This document shows positions 1 through 7,860 of a stretch of DNA of 64,000 bases, in pieces. The position numbers were made by a program, and so were the translations under genes. The notes beneath the pieces were generated by a model that made no database searches, had not been told where the DNA came from, and saw nothing but the letters and a program-made list of their open reading frames with translations. Where the stretch lies: NCBI GenBank assembly GCA_963756545.1, contig CAVWNY010000008.1:558001-622000 (forward strand). Direction: 5' to 3'. How positions within the stretch are numbered: position 1 is the first letter of the stretch; each line of letters begins with the position of its first letter. The DNA comes from DATFDN01 sp963756545 (lineage in GTDB: Bacteria > Pseudomonadota > Alphaproteobacteria > Acetobacterales > Acetobacteraceae).

Positions 1-184
1 TGATCGCCGACCCGGCGAGGCTGAATTTTCGGCATGTGCGTGCGGAGGTGCGGCGGCGTCCACGGGCTGGCGGGGTGGGTTGACCGTCGGTGCTTATCGT
101 GCCGGATCGCCGTCCTGGTTCCAGCGTCTGCGCCGAAGCCAGCAGCGTGGGACAGTCATCAGGCGGGTTGCCGCTTGCCAGCAT
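1..184 (-). CDS. possible partial gene running off the left edge (unidentified)
   Basis: One minus-strand frame has no stop from about 262 to the window edge; its first ATG in good context is at 184-182. The opening codons are GC3-rich as in real genes here, but the residues nearer the edge are Arg/Thr-rich and composition looks less coding. I recognise no family. It may equally be intergenic sequence downstream of the HpnL-like gene, which ends at 267. Weak call, given only so that the left edge is not left blank. Confidence 0.15.
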   Translation of the reverse strand, partial: MLASGNPPDDCPTLLASAQTLEPGRRSGTISTDGQPTPPARGRRRTSARTCRKFSLAGSAI

Positions 185-266
185 GCGGGCGAACGCCGCG
201 TAGGGTCGGTGCTGACCCCGGCTGCGAGGAAACCCTGGAGCGCATTCCGGCGAACGCCGACCCCGC

Positions 267-1259
267 TCACCCTTTCGCCTTTGCCGGGGACGCCGCCTGC
301 GCCTCGCCCCGCCGCAGCCGCCGCGCCTCGATCACCTGCCAGGCCACCAGCGCGGGTGCCCCGATGACGATGTCGCGGGCGCGGCGCAAGAACGACAGTC
401 CGATGGACAGGTGCGCGGGCATCCCGAATATTTGGCCGATCAGTACATAAGACACCTCCTGCACCCCGAGGCCGCCGGGCACCAGGAAGGCCACGGCGAG
501 CGCGCCGGACAGCAGGCCCTCGATGGCCATCGCGTTCAGCACGTCGATGTGGGCGCCGAGCATCCGATAGGCCATCCAGACCGTCACCCCACCGCCGATC
601 CAGCCCGCCAAATGGATGCCCGCCGCGGTGCCGATGCGCCGGGGTTGGCTGAACAGGTGCTCGAAATCGTGCTGGATCACGATCGCCTGCCGCTCGGCCT
701 TCTTCGCCCAGCGCGCGGCGATCCGCCGGCCGATGGCGTGGAACAGCCGGCCAGAATGCCGTTCCGCCCAGACCAGCGCCGCGACGCCGACGACGAGTAG
801 CGCGAGGCCGATTGCCAGCGGCACCACCAGCGAGGAATTTCCTCCCCGCGACACCAGGATGACGAAGCCGAACAGGATAAATGGGATCTCGCCGATGAAC
901 TCGGCGGCGATGTCGGCGATGCTGGAGGCAACCGCCAGATCCCACTTCACGCCGCCCAAGGTGATCGCGCGGGCGCCGAACGCCAGCGCGCCGACCTCCG
1001 AGAACGGCAGGATGTTGGCGCCGCCCTCGCGCACCAGCCGACCCCAGATCAGGGTCCGCAGCCGCGCGCCCGGGCAGAGGTGGCGCCAGGCGAACGCCAG
1101 CACGACGAACATCAGGAACTGCCAGCCCACCAGGATCGCGAAGCCGCCCCATCCGATGGTCGTGACCGCGCTCACGATCTTGCCGGCACCGAGCCAGATC
1201 ACCAGCCCGACGGCCAGCCCCACCCCGGCCAGGGCGAGCAGGATGGCGGTTTTTTTCAC
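267..1259 (-). CDS. hpnL: HpnL-like / lysylphosphatidylglycerol synthase-type integral membrane protein
   Basis: A 330-aa polytopic inner-membrane protein of the LPG synthase TM-domain superfamily. The product has about eight hydrophobic segments, and its central motif EGLLSGALAVAFLVPGGLG with the following VQEVSY is typical of the HpnL branch, which is linked to hopanoid biosynthesis clusters and is thought to move or process hopanoid or lipid intermediates. I chose the GTG at 1259-1257, which gives a Lys-Lys N-terminus leading directly into the first membrane helix; an open frame continues upstream to 1526 but that extension is polar, runs through the divergent intergenic region and overlaps amt. 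Other hopanoid genes would lie beyond the left edge, so the hopanoid link rests on family resemblance only. Confidence 0.65.
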   Translation of the reverse strand: MKKTAILLALAGVGLAVGLVIWLGAGKIVSAVTTIGWGGFAILVGWQFLMFVVLAFAWRHLCPGARLRTLIWGRLVREGGANILPFSEVGALAFGARAITLGGVKWDLAVASSIADIAAEFIGEIPFILFGFVILVSRGGNSSLVVPLAIGLALLVVGVAALVWAERHSGRLFHAIGRRIAARWAKKAERQAIVIQHDFEHLFSQPRRIGTAAGIHLAGWIGGGVTVWMAYRMLGAHIDVLNAMAIEGLLSGALAVAFLVPGGLGVQEVSYVLIGQIFGMPAHLSIGLSFLRRARDIVIGAPALVAWQVIEARRLRRGEAQAASPAKAKG

Positions 1260-1329
1260 GCGCGAGGACGCGGCATGGGCGGATCCGGGGAAGCTGCTCG
1301 GGGGGTTGGGAAACCAACGCGAGGTGAGG

Positions 1330-1376
1330 ACGGGCGTTGCGGCGCCAGCAAAATAACCACCGCACGCCCGTTTTTT
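1330..1376 (+). terminator. hairpin plus T-run between hpnL-like gene and amt
   Basis: ACGGGCGTTGCGG (1330-1342) can pair with CCGCACGCCCGT (1360-1371) with one bulged base, and the right arm runs straight into six T residues (1371-1376). This is the form of an intrinsic terminator for plus-strand transcripts. It lies upstream of the amt promoter and downstream of no plus-strand gene, so it may insulate amt from read-through or end a short unannotated transcript. Confidence 0.45.
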
Positions 1377-1442
1377 GTGCAAACGATCCGGCTCGCGGGC
1401 AATCCCGATGAATTCGCGTCGGGGGTGCCCAGGCACACGTTC

Positions 1443-1458
1443 TGGCACGCGTCTTGAA
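1443..1458 (+). promoter_or_regulatory. sigma54 (RpoN) -24/-12-like promoter of amt
   Basis: TGGCAC (1443-1448), a five-base gap, then TTGAA (1454-1458). This matches the RpoN consensus TGGCAC-N5-TTGCA except for one base in the -12 element. It sits 53 bases before the amt ATG. Ammonium transporter genes are commonly NtrC/sigma54 controlled, so the element fits the gene. A short dyad GTGCC-CA-GGCAC lies just upstream (1425-1436). Confidence 0.6.
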
Positions 1459-1511
1459 GCGCCCTCGGCGGAAGCCGCCCAAGAGGGCGCGGCCACTGGG
1501 ATCAGCGACCC

Positions 1512-2873
1512 ATGAAGCGAACCCAACTCGCCTGCGCGGCCTTGGCGCTCGCGCCCGCCCTGCTCGGCCCGCCCGCACTGGCCGCCGACCCGGCGTCCCG
1601 GATCGACAGCGGGGATACCGCCTGGATGCTATGCAGCACCGCACTGGTGCTGATGATGACCATTCCGGGCCTCGCGCTGTTCTACGGCGGGATGGTGCGG
1701 AAGAAGACCATGCTCGCCACCATGATGCAGTCCTTCACGGTCTGCTGCCTGGTGACGATCGTATGGATGGTGATCGGCTACAGCCTCGCCTTCACCAACG
1801 GCACGCCCTACGTGGGCGATCTCTCGCGCCTTTTCCTGCGAGGCTTCGGCACGGGCTGGAACAAGCCGTTCCTGCTCGGGGCGGGCGTCGATGGCGCCAC
1901 GCAGACGACGATCCCCGAGACCGTGTACATGATGTTTCAGATGACCTTCGCGATCATCACGCCGGCGCTGATCACCGGCGCGTTCGCCGACCGCATGAAG
2001 TTCAGCGCGCTGCTGATCTTCATGACGCTGTGGTCGATCCTGGTCTATGCGCCCATCGCGCACTGGGTCTGGAGCGCGACGGGCTGGCTGGGCGCGGGCG
2101 TGTTCGGGCTGCCGGGCGCAGCCGATTTCGCCGGCGGCACGGTGGTCCACATCAACGCAGGCGTGGCGGGACTCGTGTGCGCGCTCGTGCTGGGCAAGCG
2201 CATCGGCTACGGCCACGACAACATGGCGCCCTACAACGTCTCGTTCGCGCTGATCGGGGCGTCGCTCCTGTGGGTCGGCTGGTTTGGCTTCAACGCCGGC
2301 TCGGCGGTGGGCGCCAACGGGCGCGCCGGCATGGCGATGGCGGTGACGCAGATCGCGACCGCCGCGGCGGCGCTGGCCTGGGTCTTCGCCGAGTGGGCGG
2401 CGAAGGGCAAGCCGTCGGTCCTCGGCATCGCCTCGGGGGCGGTCGCGGGTCTGGTCGCCATCACGCCGGCCTCGGGGTTCGTGCTGCCCGGCCCGGCCAT
2501 CCTGATCGGCATCATCGCCGGAATTGGCTGTTTCTGGGCGGCGACCAGCCTGAAGCACGCGTTCGGCTACGACGACAGCCTGGACGCGTTCGGCGTGCAC
2601 GGCGTGGGCGGGATCATCGGCGCGCTGCTGACCGGCGTTTTCGCCTACGGCCCGCTCAGCGCCACCACAGCCTCCCCCCAGGGGGTCAACATCGGCGGAC
2701 TGGCGCAGTTCGGAAGCCAGGTGATCGCCGTGGTGACGACCATCGTCTACAGCGGGGTGATGACGCTGGTCATCCTGACGATCACCAAGGCACTGGTCGG
2801 GCTGCGGGTGGAGCGGGAGGAGGAGCGGGAGGGTCTCGACCTCGTCCTGCACGGCGAGCAGATCTTCCAGTGA
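1512..2873 (+). CDS. amt: ammonium transporter Amt
   Basis: A 453-aa Amt/Mep/Rh-family channel of the inner membrane that conducts ammonium. The N-terminus is a cleavable-looking signal (ending ALAA around residue 25) followed by eleven predicted membrane helices. Family signatures are visible: GDTAWMLCSTALVLMMTIPG near residue 34, LALFYGGMVRKK, the FAGGTVVHINAG block with the pore histidine, and HGVGGIIGALLTG with the second pore histidine. Length is normal for the family. The stop codon overlaps the start of the following outer-membrane barrel gene by four bases (GTGA), so the two are probably translationally coupled. A sigma54-like promoter lies upstream, fitting nitrogen control. No glnK was found beside it. 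Confidence 0.95.
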   Translation: MKRTQLACAALALAPALLGPPALAADPASRIDSGDTAWMLCSTALVLMMTIPGLALFYGGMVRKKTMLATMMQSFTVCCLVTIVWMVIGYSLAFTNGTPYVGDLSRLFLRGFGTGWNKPFLLGAGVDGATQTTIPETVYMMFQMTFAIITPALITGAFADRMKFSALLIFMTLWSILVYAPIAHWVWSATGWLGAGVFGLPGAADFAGGTVVHINAGVAGLVCALVLGKRIGYGHDNMAPYNVSFALIGASLLWVGWFGFNAGSAVGANGRAGMAMAVTQIATAAAALAWVFAEWAAKGKPSVLGIASGAVAGLVAITPASGFVLPGPAILIGIIAGIGCFWAATSLKHAFGYDDSLDAFGVHGVGGIIGALLTGVFAYGPLSATTASPQGVNIGGLAQFGSQVIAVVTTIVYSGVMTLVILTITKALVGLRVEREEEREGLDLVLHGEQIFQ

Positions 2874-4105
2874 GCGCGCGAGGGGTTCAGCCGGCCGCCG
2901 TCGCCGCCGCGCTGGCTCTGTGCGTCCTCGGCAGGGCCGGCTTCGCGCAGACGACCGCGCCGGCCCCTCAGGACTGGATGAGCGGGACCAAGCTATCCGC
3001 TCAGGCGGAGGTCGGCATCACCGGCAATCCGGCCGGCCCGTCGGACTTCCTGAATTTCGGGCATCTGTTCACTGACCGCGCCAACCAGGTCATGATGAAC
3101 CAGCTTCTGCTGACGGCGCAGCGTCCGCTGGACCCGAAGGCGACGGGCTACTATTTCGGCTTCGACCTGCAATTGCTGTACGGCACGGATGCGCGCTACA
3201 CGCATTTCGTCGGCGAGCTGAATTACCTGACAAACAGCCGGTATCAGCTCGATGTCATCAACGCCAACGTGCTCGCCCACGTGCCGTGGCTGTTCTCGGG
3301 CGGCATCGACCTGAAGGTGGGACAATACCCGACGCCGCTGGGCTATGAGACCATCGATCCGTCAACCAACCCGTTTTATTCGCATTCCTACATCTTCAAC
3401 TTCGGGCTGCCCTTCAAGCACACCGGCGGCCTCGCCGTCGGTCATGTCAACCAGGTGGTCGACCTGTACCTGGGCGTGGATTCGGGCGCCAACACCGCGC
3501 TCGGCAATGGTGACAACAACTCGGCCCCGGCTGCCCTTGGCGGCTTCAACCTGACCCTGATGGGCGGCAAGCTCACGGTGCTCGCGCTGACGCATGTCGG
3601 ACCGGAGAATCCGACCCGCACGGTCCCGGGCGCCGACGGCTACATGCGCTCCTTCAACGATCTGGTCGTGACGTGGAAGGCGTCGGACAAGCTGACCCTG
3701 ACCACCGAGGCCAACTTCGTGCGCGACGCCTTCTTCCGGGCCAACGGCTTCGGCGCGGCCCAGTACGCGTCGTATGCGCTCACCGAAAAGCTGACCCTGA
3801 ACGGCCGCGCCGAGATCTGGCGCGACGACAATGGCTTCTTCGTCGCGGCCTTCCCCGGCGTGTTCGACTTCGTCAATGTCGAGGCCGGCAAGCCGGCGCC
3901 GTTCGTCAAGTCATACGGGCCGAACACCTATGGGGAGATCACCCTCGGCGTGACCTACAAGCCCGCCGTGCCCGCGCCGGTTGCCAACCTGATGCTACGG
4001 CCGGAGCTGCGCTGGGATCATGCCTTCGGGAGCGCCGCTCCCTATAACGCCGGCACGGACCACAACGCCGTGACGCTGGCCGCCGACCTGGTGATCGGCT
4101 TCTGA
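2870..4105 (+). CDS. outer-membrane beta-barrel protein (OmpL/BBP2-like porin)
   Basis: A 411-aa exported protein starting at a GTG that overlaps the amt stop. The N-terminus is a signal peptide ending near GFAQ (about residue 27). The mature part is rich in alternating aromatic/hydrophobic strands (for example GYYFGFDLQLLYG, LGYETIDPSTNPFYSHSYIF) and ends in a hydrophobic strand with terminal Phe (LAADLVIGF), the usual BAM signal of outer-membrane barrels. The motif around the Pro-Thr-Pro-Leu-Gly-Tyr-Glu segment is typical of the putative beta-barrel porin-2 family. Its coupling to amt suggests a porin for nitrogen compounds under the same nitrogen control; that is inference from position. 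Confidence 0.8.
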   Translation: MSARGVQPAAVAAALALCVLGRAGFAQTTAPAPQDWMSGTKLSAQAEVGITGNPAGPSDFLNFGHLFTDRANQVMMNQLLLTAQRPLDPKATGYYFGFDLQLLYGTDARYTHFVGELNYLTNSRYQLDVINANVLAHVPWLFSGGIDLKVGQYPTPLGYETIDPSTNPFYSHSYIFNFGLPFKHTGGLAVGHVNQVVDLYLGVDSGANTALGNGDNNSAPAALGGFNLTLMGGKLTVLALTHVGPENPTRTVPGADGYMRSFNDLVVTWKASDKLTLTTEANFVRDAFFRANGFGAAQYASYALTEKLTLNGRAEIWRDDNGFFVAAFPGVFDFVNVEAGKPAPFVKSYGPNTYGEITLGVTYKPAVPAPVANLMLRPELRWDHAFGSAAPYNAGTDHNAVTLAADLVIGF

Positions 4106-4125
4106 GGGTCTGATAAGAGCCTGCC

Positions 4126-4677
4126 ATGACCCCGCTCGATTGCATGGAGGCTGTGCAGGCGGACATCACCCGCCTGCACGTTGATGCCGTCGTCAATGCC
4201 GCCAACGAAAGCCTGCTGGGCGGCGGCGGCGTGGACGGCGCAATCCATCGCGCCGCCGGACCCGAATTGCTGGCCGAGTGCCGCGCGATCGGCGGCTGCC
4301 CGACCGGACAGGCCCGCATCACGCGCGGCTATCGCCTGCCGGCCCGCCACGTCATCCACACGGTCGGGCCGGTCTGGCGGGGCGGCGCGGCCGGGGAGCC
4401 GGAGCTGCTGGCGAACTGCTACCGCGAGAGCCTGGCGCTGGCGCGGGCGCACGGGCTGCGCACGATCGCCTTTCCCGCCATCAGCGCCGGCGTCTATGGC
4501 TATCCGATCGAGCAAGCGGCGCGGATCGCCGTTCGCGAGACCGGGGCGGTGCTGGACGAGGCGCCCGGCATCGAGCGGATCGTGTTCGCCTGCTTCAATG
4601 CGACGGTCCTGGCGGCTTATCAGAGCGCGCTCCGGGGCGCCCAGCGATGGCTTGCCGTCCGCCGCCTGCGGGCGTAG
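4126..4677 (+). CDS. ymdB: macrodomain O-acetyl-ADP-ribose deacetylase (YmdB-like)
   Basis: A 183-aa single macrodomain. Visible hallmarks are ADITRLHVDAVVNAANESLLGGGG at residues 12-35 (Asn and the glycine-rich ADP-ribose loop), GVDGAIHRAAG, VIHTVGPVW, and the second phosphate loop FPAISAGVYGYP near residues 122-133. Members hydrolyse O-acetyl-ADP-ribose and can remove ADP-ribose from proteins. It is a cytoplasmic protein. The next gene begins directly after its TAG with no gap. Confidence 0.9.
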   Translation: MTPLDCMEAVQADITRLHVDAVVNAANESLLGGGGVDGAIHRAAGPELLAECRAIGGCPTGQARITRGYRLPARHVIHTVGPVWRGGAAGEPELLANCYRESLALARAHGLRTIAFPAISAGVYGYPIEQAARIAVRETGAVLDEAPGIERIVFACFNATVLAAYQSALRGAQRWLAVRRLRA

Positions 4678-5593
4678 ATGCCGGCCATGCGCCTTCCTCG
4701 TCCGTTCCGCTGGGGCAAGTTCGCCACGCTCGGCGCGCTGCTCGGCGCCGTTGCGGTCATGGTGACGCTCGTCTCGTACTCCGTGCCGCTCTACCGGCTC
4801 TTCTGTCAGGCGACCGGCTCGCTCGGCACCACGCAACGCGTGGCGGCGGTCAGCGGGCCGATTTCGGACCGGATGGTGACCGTGCGTTTTCTGACCAGCA
4901 CCGCGCCGGGCCTGCCGTGGCGCTTCGCTCCGGTGCAGGACACCGTGCGCGTGCGGCTCGGCCAGGATGCACTGGTGTTCTTCGAGGCGGAGAACCTGTC
5001 GGATGAGCCGATTGTCGGTCACGCGACCTTCAACGTCACGCCCGAGAAGATCGGCAAATATTTCAAGAAGATACAGTGCTTCTGCTTCACCGAGGAACGG
5101 CTGGAGCCGCATCAGAAGGTGGAAATGCCGGTCGATTTTTTCGTCAACTCCCGGATGGGCGACGACCGGAGCACCACGGACGTGACCGAGATCGACCTCT
5201 CCTACGAGTTCTTCCGTTCGCGCAAGCCCGCGGGCGCGACCGAACTCGCGCGGTTCGAGCAGGCGCCCCCCGATCCCGTGGCGGGACAGAAGGTGTTCGC
5301 CACGGCCTGCACGTCGTGCCACGGACTGGACCGGAGCCAAGTTGGGCCGCCACTGCGCGGCGTGTTCGGCCGCCGGGCCGGCACCGCGCCGGGGTACCCG
5401 ATATTCCCCGGCGCTCGCCCATGCCGGGCTGACCTGGGATACCGACACGCTGACCAAGTGGCTGTCCGGCCCGCAATCCTTCATTGCCGGCGCACAGATG
5501 CCGATGGGACTGCCCGACCCGCTGCGCCGGCGCGACGTGATCGCCTACCTGAAGTCGCTGTCGCAAGCTGGGCGCACCCAGGCGGGTCTGTAG
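4678..5593 (+). pseudogene. ctaG: Cox11/CtaG copper chaperone fused to a cytochrome c domain, interrupted by a one-base insertion
   Basis: The N-terminal part (residues 1-185) is a complete Cox11: one membrane anchor at about 14-36, the segment VPLYRLFCQATG, and the copper-binding CFCF at 134-137. Cox11 delivers copper to CuB of cytochrome oxidase. It continues without a stop into a cytochrome c domain with heme motif CTSCH (211-215). After Pro241 the frame is lost: removing the extra A at 5401 restores YSPALAHAGLTWDTDTLTKW, an AQMPMGLPD segment with candidate Met ligand, and a stop at 5591-5593, for a 304-aa protein. As given, the unshifted frame runs on to 5745 and the heme domain lacks its distal ligand. 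The Cox11 part could still function. It could be a sequencing error, a true indel or programmed slippage; no homopolymer is present. Confidence 0.8.
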
Positions 5594-5631
5594 GCTTGCC
5601 GGCGGCCAGCGCGCCTTCTATACGGAACCTC

Positions 5632-5745
5632 ATGCTCGCCGCCGGTCTCCGCACGGTCTGCCCGGTCCGCGCTTTCCCGCACGGCGGCGTGCGGCTGACC
5701 GCTCGGCTTTCTCTCGCGCTGCTCCTTCGACTTAGCCGCCCCTGA
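5632..5745 (+). CDS. candidate leuA leader peptide (37 aa, leucine-rich end)
   Basis: A short frame, ATG 5632 to TGA 5743-5745, ends in LTARLSLALLLRLSRP, with six leucines in the last twelve residues encoded by a mix of CTT, CTC and CTG. CTT is otherwise rare in this window. It lies 81 bases before leuA and ends inside a sequence that can form alternative hairpins with the downstream leader, the arrangement expected of a leucine attenuator. It is in the same frame as the unrepaired Cox11-cytochrome c reading frame, so ribosomes that stay in that frame would also translate these codons. No strong Shine-Dalgarno is seen before the ATG. Confidence 0.55.
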   Translation: MLAAGLRTVCPVRAFPHGGVRLTARLSLALLLRLSRP

Positions 5746-5794
5746 GCGGCGGGCCGGGGTGCGAAGCGCCGGCATCGCTCAGGGGGACCCCTGA
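5739..5794 (+). promoter_or_regulatory. leuA attenuator: mutually exclusive hairpins
   Basis: CCCCTGAGCG (5739-5748, spanning the leader stop) is perfectly complementary to CGCTCAGGGG (5776-5785). The same TCAGGGG (5779-5785) can instead pair with CCCCTGA (5788-5794). The two pairings exclude each other, as antiterminator/terminator or sequestering stems do. There is no T-run after the second stem, so control could be Rho-dependent or at translation. A perfect palindrome GTGTGCACAC follows just before the leuA ribosome site. Confidence 0.55.
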
Positions 5795-5826
5795 CGGCGC
5801 GGCGTGTGCACACCGAAGGATCAGAT

Positions 5827-7410
5827 ATGAGCATCGAGCATCCCAGCTTCGGCAAGCTGGACGACGACCGGATCATCATTTTCGACACCACCTTGCGCGA
5901 CGGCGAGCAGTCGCCCGGCTTCTCGATGAACCTGAACGAGAAGATCCGGATGGCCGAGGCGCTGACTGAGCTTGGCATCGACGTGATGGAGGCGGGCTTT
6001 CCCATCGCCTCCCCCGGCGACTTCGAATCCGTGAAGGCGATCGCGGAGAGCGTGGGCCAGCGCGGCGACACGCCGGTGATCTGTGGATTGGCGCGCACCG
6101 GACGCGAGGACATCCTGCGCGCGGCCGAGGCGGTGCGCGCGGCCAAGCGCAAGCGCATCCATATCTTCCTCAGCACCAGCCCGCTGCACATGAAATACAA
6201 GCTGAGGATGGAGCCCGACGAGGTATTGCAACTCGCGACCGACAGCGTCGTGCTGGCGCGGCGGTTCGCCGACGACGTCGAATGGTCCGCCGAGGACGGG
6301 ACACGCACCGAGCCCGACTTCCTGTGCCGCTGCGTGGAGGCCGCGATCGCGGCGGGCGCCACGACCATCAACATCCCCGACACCGTGGGCTATGCGCTGC
6401 CCGAGGACATCGTGCGCATCTTCACCATGATCCGCGAACGCGTGCCCGGCGCCGACAAGGTCGTGCTGTCCACGCACAATCACAACGATCTCGGCCTCGC
6501 AGTCGCCAACACGCTGGCGGCGATCAGCGTGGGCGTGCGGCAGGTGGAATCCACGATCAACGGCATCGGCGAGCGCGCGGGGAACGCCTCGCTGGAAGAG
6601 GCGGTGATGGCGATCCGCACCCGCCAGGACGCCGTGCCGTTCCGCAACAACATCAACACGCCGAGGCTGCTGCGGGTCTCCAAGCTGCTGTCCACCATCA
6701 CCGGGTTCGACGTGCAGCCCAACAAGGCGATCGTCGGCCGCAACGCCTTCGCCCACGAGGCGGGCATCCACCAGGACGGCGTGCTGAAGCACGCGGCGAC
6801 CTACGAGATCATGACGCCCGAGAGCGTGGGCTGGACGAAGTCCAGTCTGGTGATGGGCAAGCATTCGGGCCGTGCGGCGTTCCGCGACAAGCTGCGCTCG
6901 CTCGGCTACGCGATCGGCGACAACCAGTTGAACGTCGCGTTCCGCCGCTTCAAGGACATCGCCGATCGCAAGAAGGTCGTCTACGACGAGGATATCGTCG
7001 CGCTGGTAGATGACGAGGTGATGCGCGACCACGAGCGTATCCGCTTCGTCGCGCTCGACGTGCACGCCGGATCGAAGGCGCCGCAGCGGGCCGAGCTGGA
7101 ACTGGAAGTGGACGGCGAGACGCATTCGGCGGTGGCGACCGGCGACGGGCCGGTGGACGCCACGTTCCGCGCCATCCACGCGATCTTTCCGCACGAGGCG
7201 AATCTGGTGCTGTTCTCGGTCGGCGCGGTGACGACGGGCACGGACGCGCAGGCGAAGACAACGGTGCGGCTGGAAGAGAACGGCAAGATGGTCGACGGCC
7301 AGGGCGCCGATCTCGACACGATCGTCGCCTCGGCGCGGGCCTATATTCACGCGCTGAACAAGTTGCTGGTGAAGCGGGTGCGGACGGAGCCGGCGGCGTT
7401 GTCGGCGTAA
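5827..7410 (+). CDS. leuA: 2-isopropylmalate synthase
   Basis: A 527-aa enzyme (first committed step of leucine synthesis: acetyl-CoA plus 2-ketoisovalerate to 2-isopropylmalate). The catalytic TIM barrel carries FDTTLRDGEQSPG near residue 17, the metal-binding HNHNDLGLA, and NGIGERAGNA. The HEAGIHQDG block begins the linker, and a C-terminal regulatory domain (about residues 390-520) includes the GAVTTGTDAQAKT region and would bind leucine for feedback inhibition. I start at the ATG at 5827 because GAAGGA lies 6-8 bases upstream; an in-frame GTG at 5806 is possible. Length fits the bacterial LeuA type. It is preceded by a candidate leucine attenuator. Confidence 0.96.
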   Translation: MSIEHPSFGKLDDDRIIIFDTTLRDGEQSPGFSMNLNEKIRMAEALTELGIDVMEAGFPIASPGDFESVKAIAESVGQRGDTPVICGLARTGREDILRAAEAVRAAKRKRIHIFLSTSPLHMKYKLRMEPDEVLQLATDSVVLARRFADDVEWSAEDGTRTEPDFLCRCVEAAIAAGATTINIPDTVGYALPEDIVRIFTMIRERVPGADKVVLSTHNHNDLGLAVANTLAAISVGVRQVESTINGIGERAGNASLEEAVMAIRTRQDAVPFRNNINTPRLLRVSKLLSTITGFDVQPNKAIVGRNAFAHEAGIHQDGVLKHAATYEIMTPESVGWTKSSLVMGKHSGRAAFRDKLRSLGYAIGDNQLNVAFRRFKDIADRKKVVYDEDIVALVDDEVMRDHERIRFVALDVHAGSKAPQRAELELEVDGETHSAVATGDGPVDATFRAIHAIFPHEANLVLFSVGAVTTGTDAQAKTTVRLEENGKMVDGQGADLDTIVASARAYIHALNKLLVKRVRTEPAALSA

Positions 7411-7860
7411 GGGAGAGCCGGCCGCCATTTTGGAAGTCGTGGGTTGCGCGAGCGCACGGCTATCGCATATGTCTTCTCCCGCGCCGGCTGTTTATGGCTT
7501 CGAGCTGGTCGCACCCTGAGTTATCCTAGCCATCCAATGTCGTCATGCCCGGCGAAGGCCGGGCACCCACGTCTTTCCGCCACCAGTGAAGACGTGGGTG
7601 GCCGGCCTTCGCCGGCCATGACGGTGTTTGATCAAATGCGATTACCCTGTGCGCGAGCGCGGGAACACAGGGAGTTTATGGGGTAATCTGATAAACCTTG
7701 CTAAGTTGTCTACAAACGCACCCGCTCGGCAACCTGTTTGCTCCCGGCATCGGCGTCCTTCATATGCGACCTGATTCGGCCTAAATCGTAGGAAGCGCAT
7801 CCGCGGTTTACCGGAAGCTGGTGGACCTTGCGTACAAGAGAGTATCAACGGGGGATCCAA
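7411..7860. other. 450-base intergenic stretch with two palindromic elements
   Basis: No gene is supported here. It holds an 83-base REP-like palindrome (7541-7623) and a nested inverted repeat (7640-7688): GATTACCC/GGGTAATC outside and CCTGTG/CACAGG inside. The last 35 bases contain the ribosome site GGGGGATCC before the P450 gene. Any promoter for that gene should lie between about 7690 and 7840; I see no convincing consensus. Confidence 0.6.
7541..7623. repeat. REP-like long palindrome
   Basis: CGTCATGCCCGGCGAAGGCC and the following 15 bases (7541-7575) are almost exactly complementary to 7589-7623, leaving a 13-base loop. The sequence type (GTCATGCCCGGC...GCCGGCCATGAC with ACCCACGTCTT inner arms) is the common alphaproteobacterial intergenic palindrome. 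It follows leuA at 130 bases and could fold in transcripts as a 3'-end structure. Confidence 0.7.

Noticed and set aside
94..1644. 516-codon minus-strand frame overlapping the HpnL-like gene and amt
   Set aside because: Composition is Arg-rich antisense/shifted frame; the HpnL-like frame has the membrane helices.
5821..7428. 535-codon open frame on the minus strand opposite leuA
   Set aside because: It mirrors the leuA coding sequence, has Arg/His/Val-rich composition typical of antisense of GC-rich genes, and no recognisable domain; leuA is certain.
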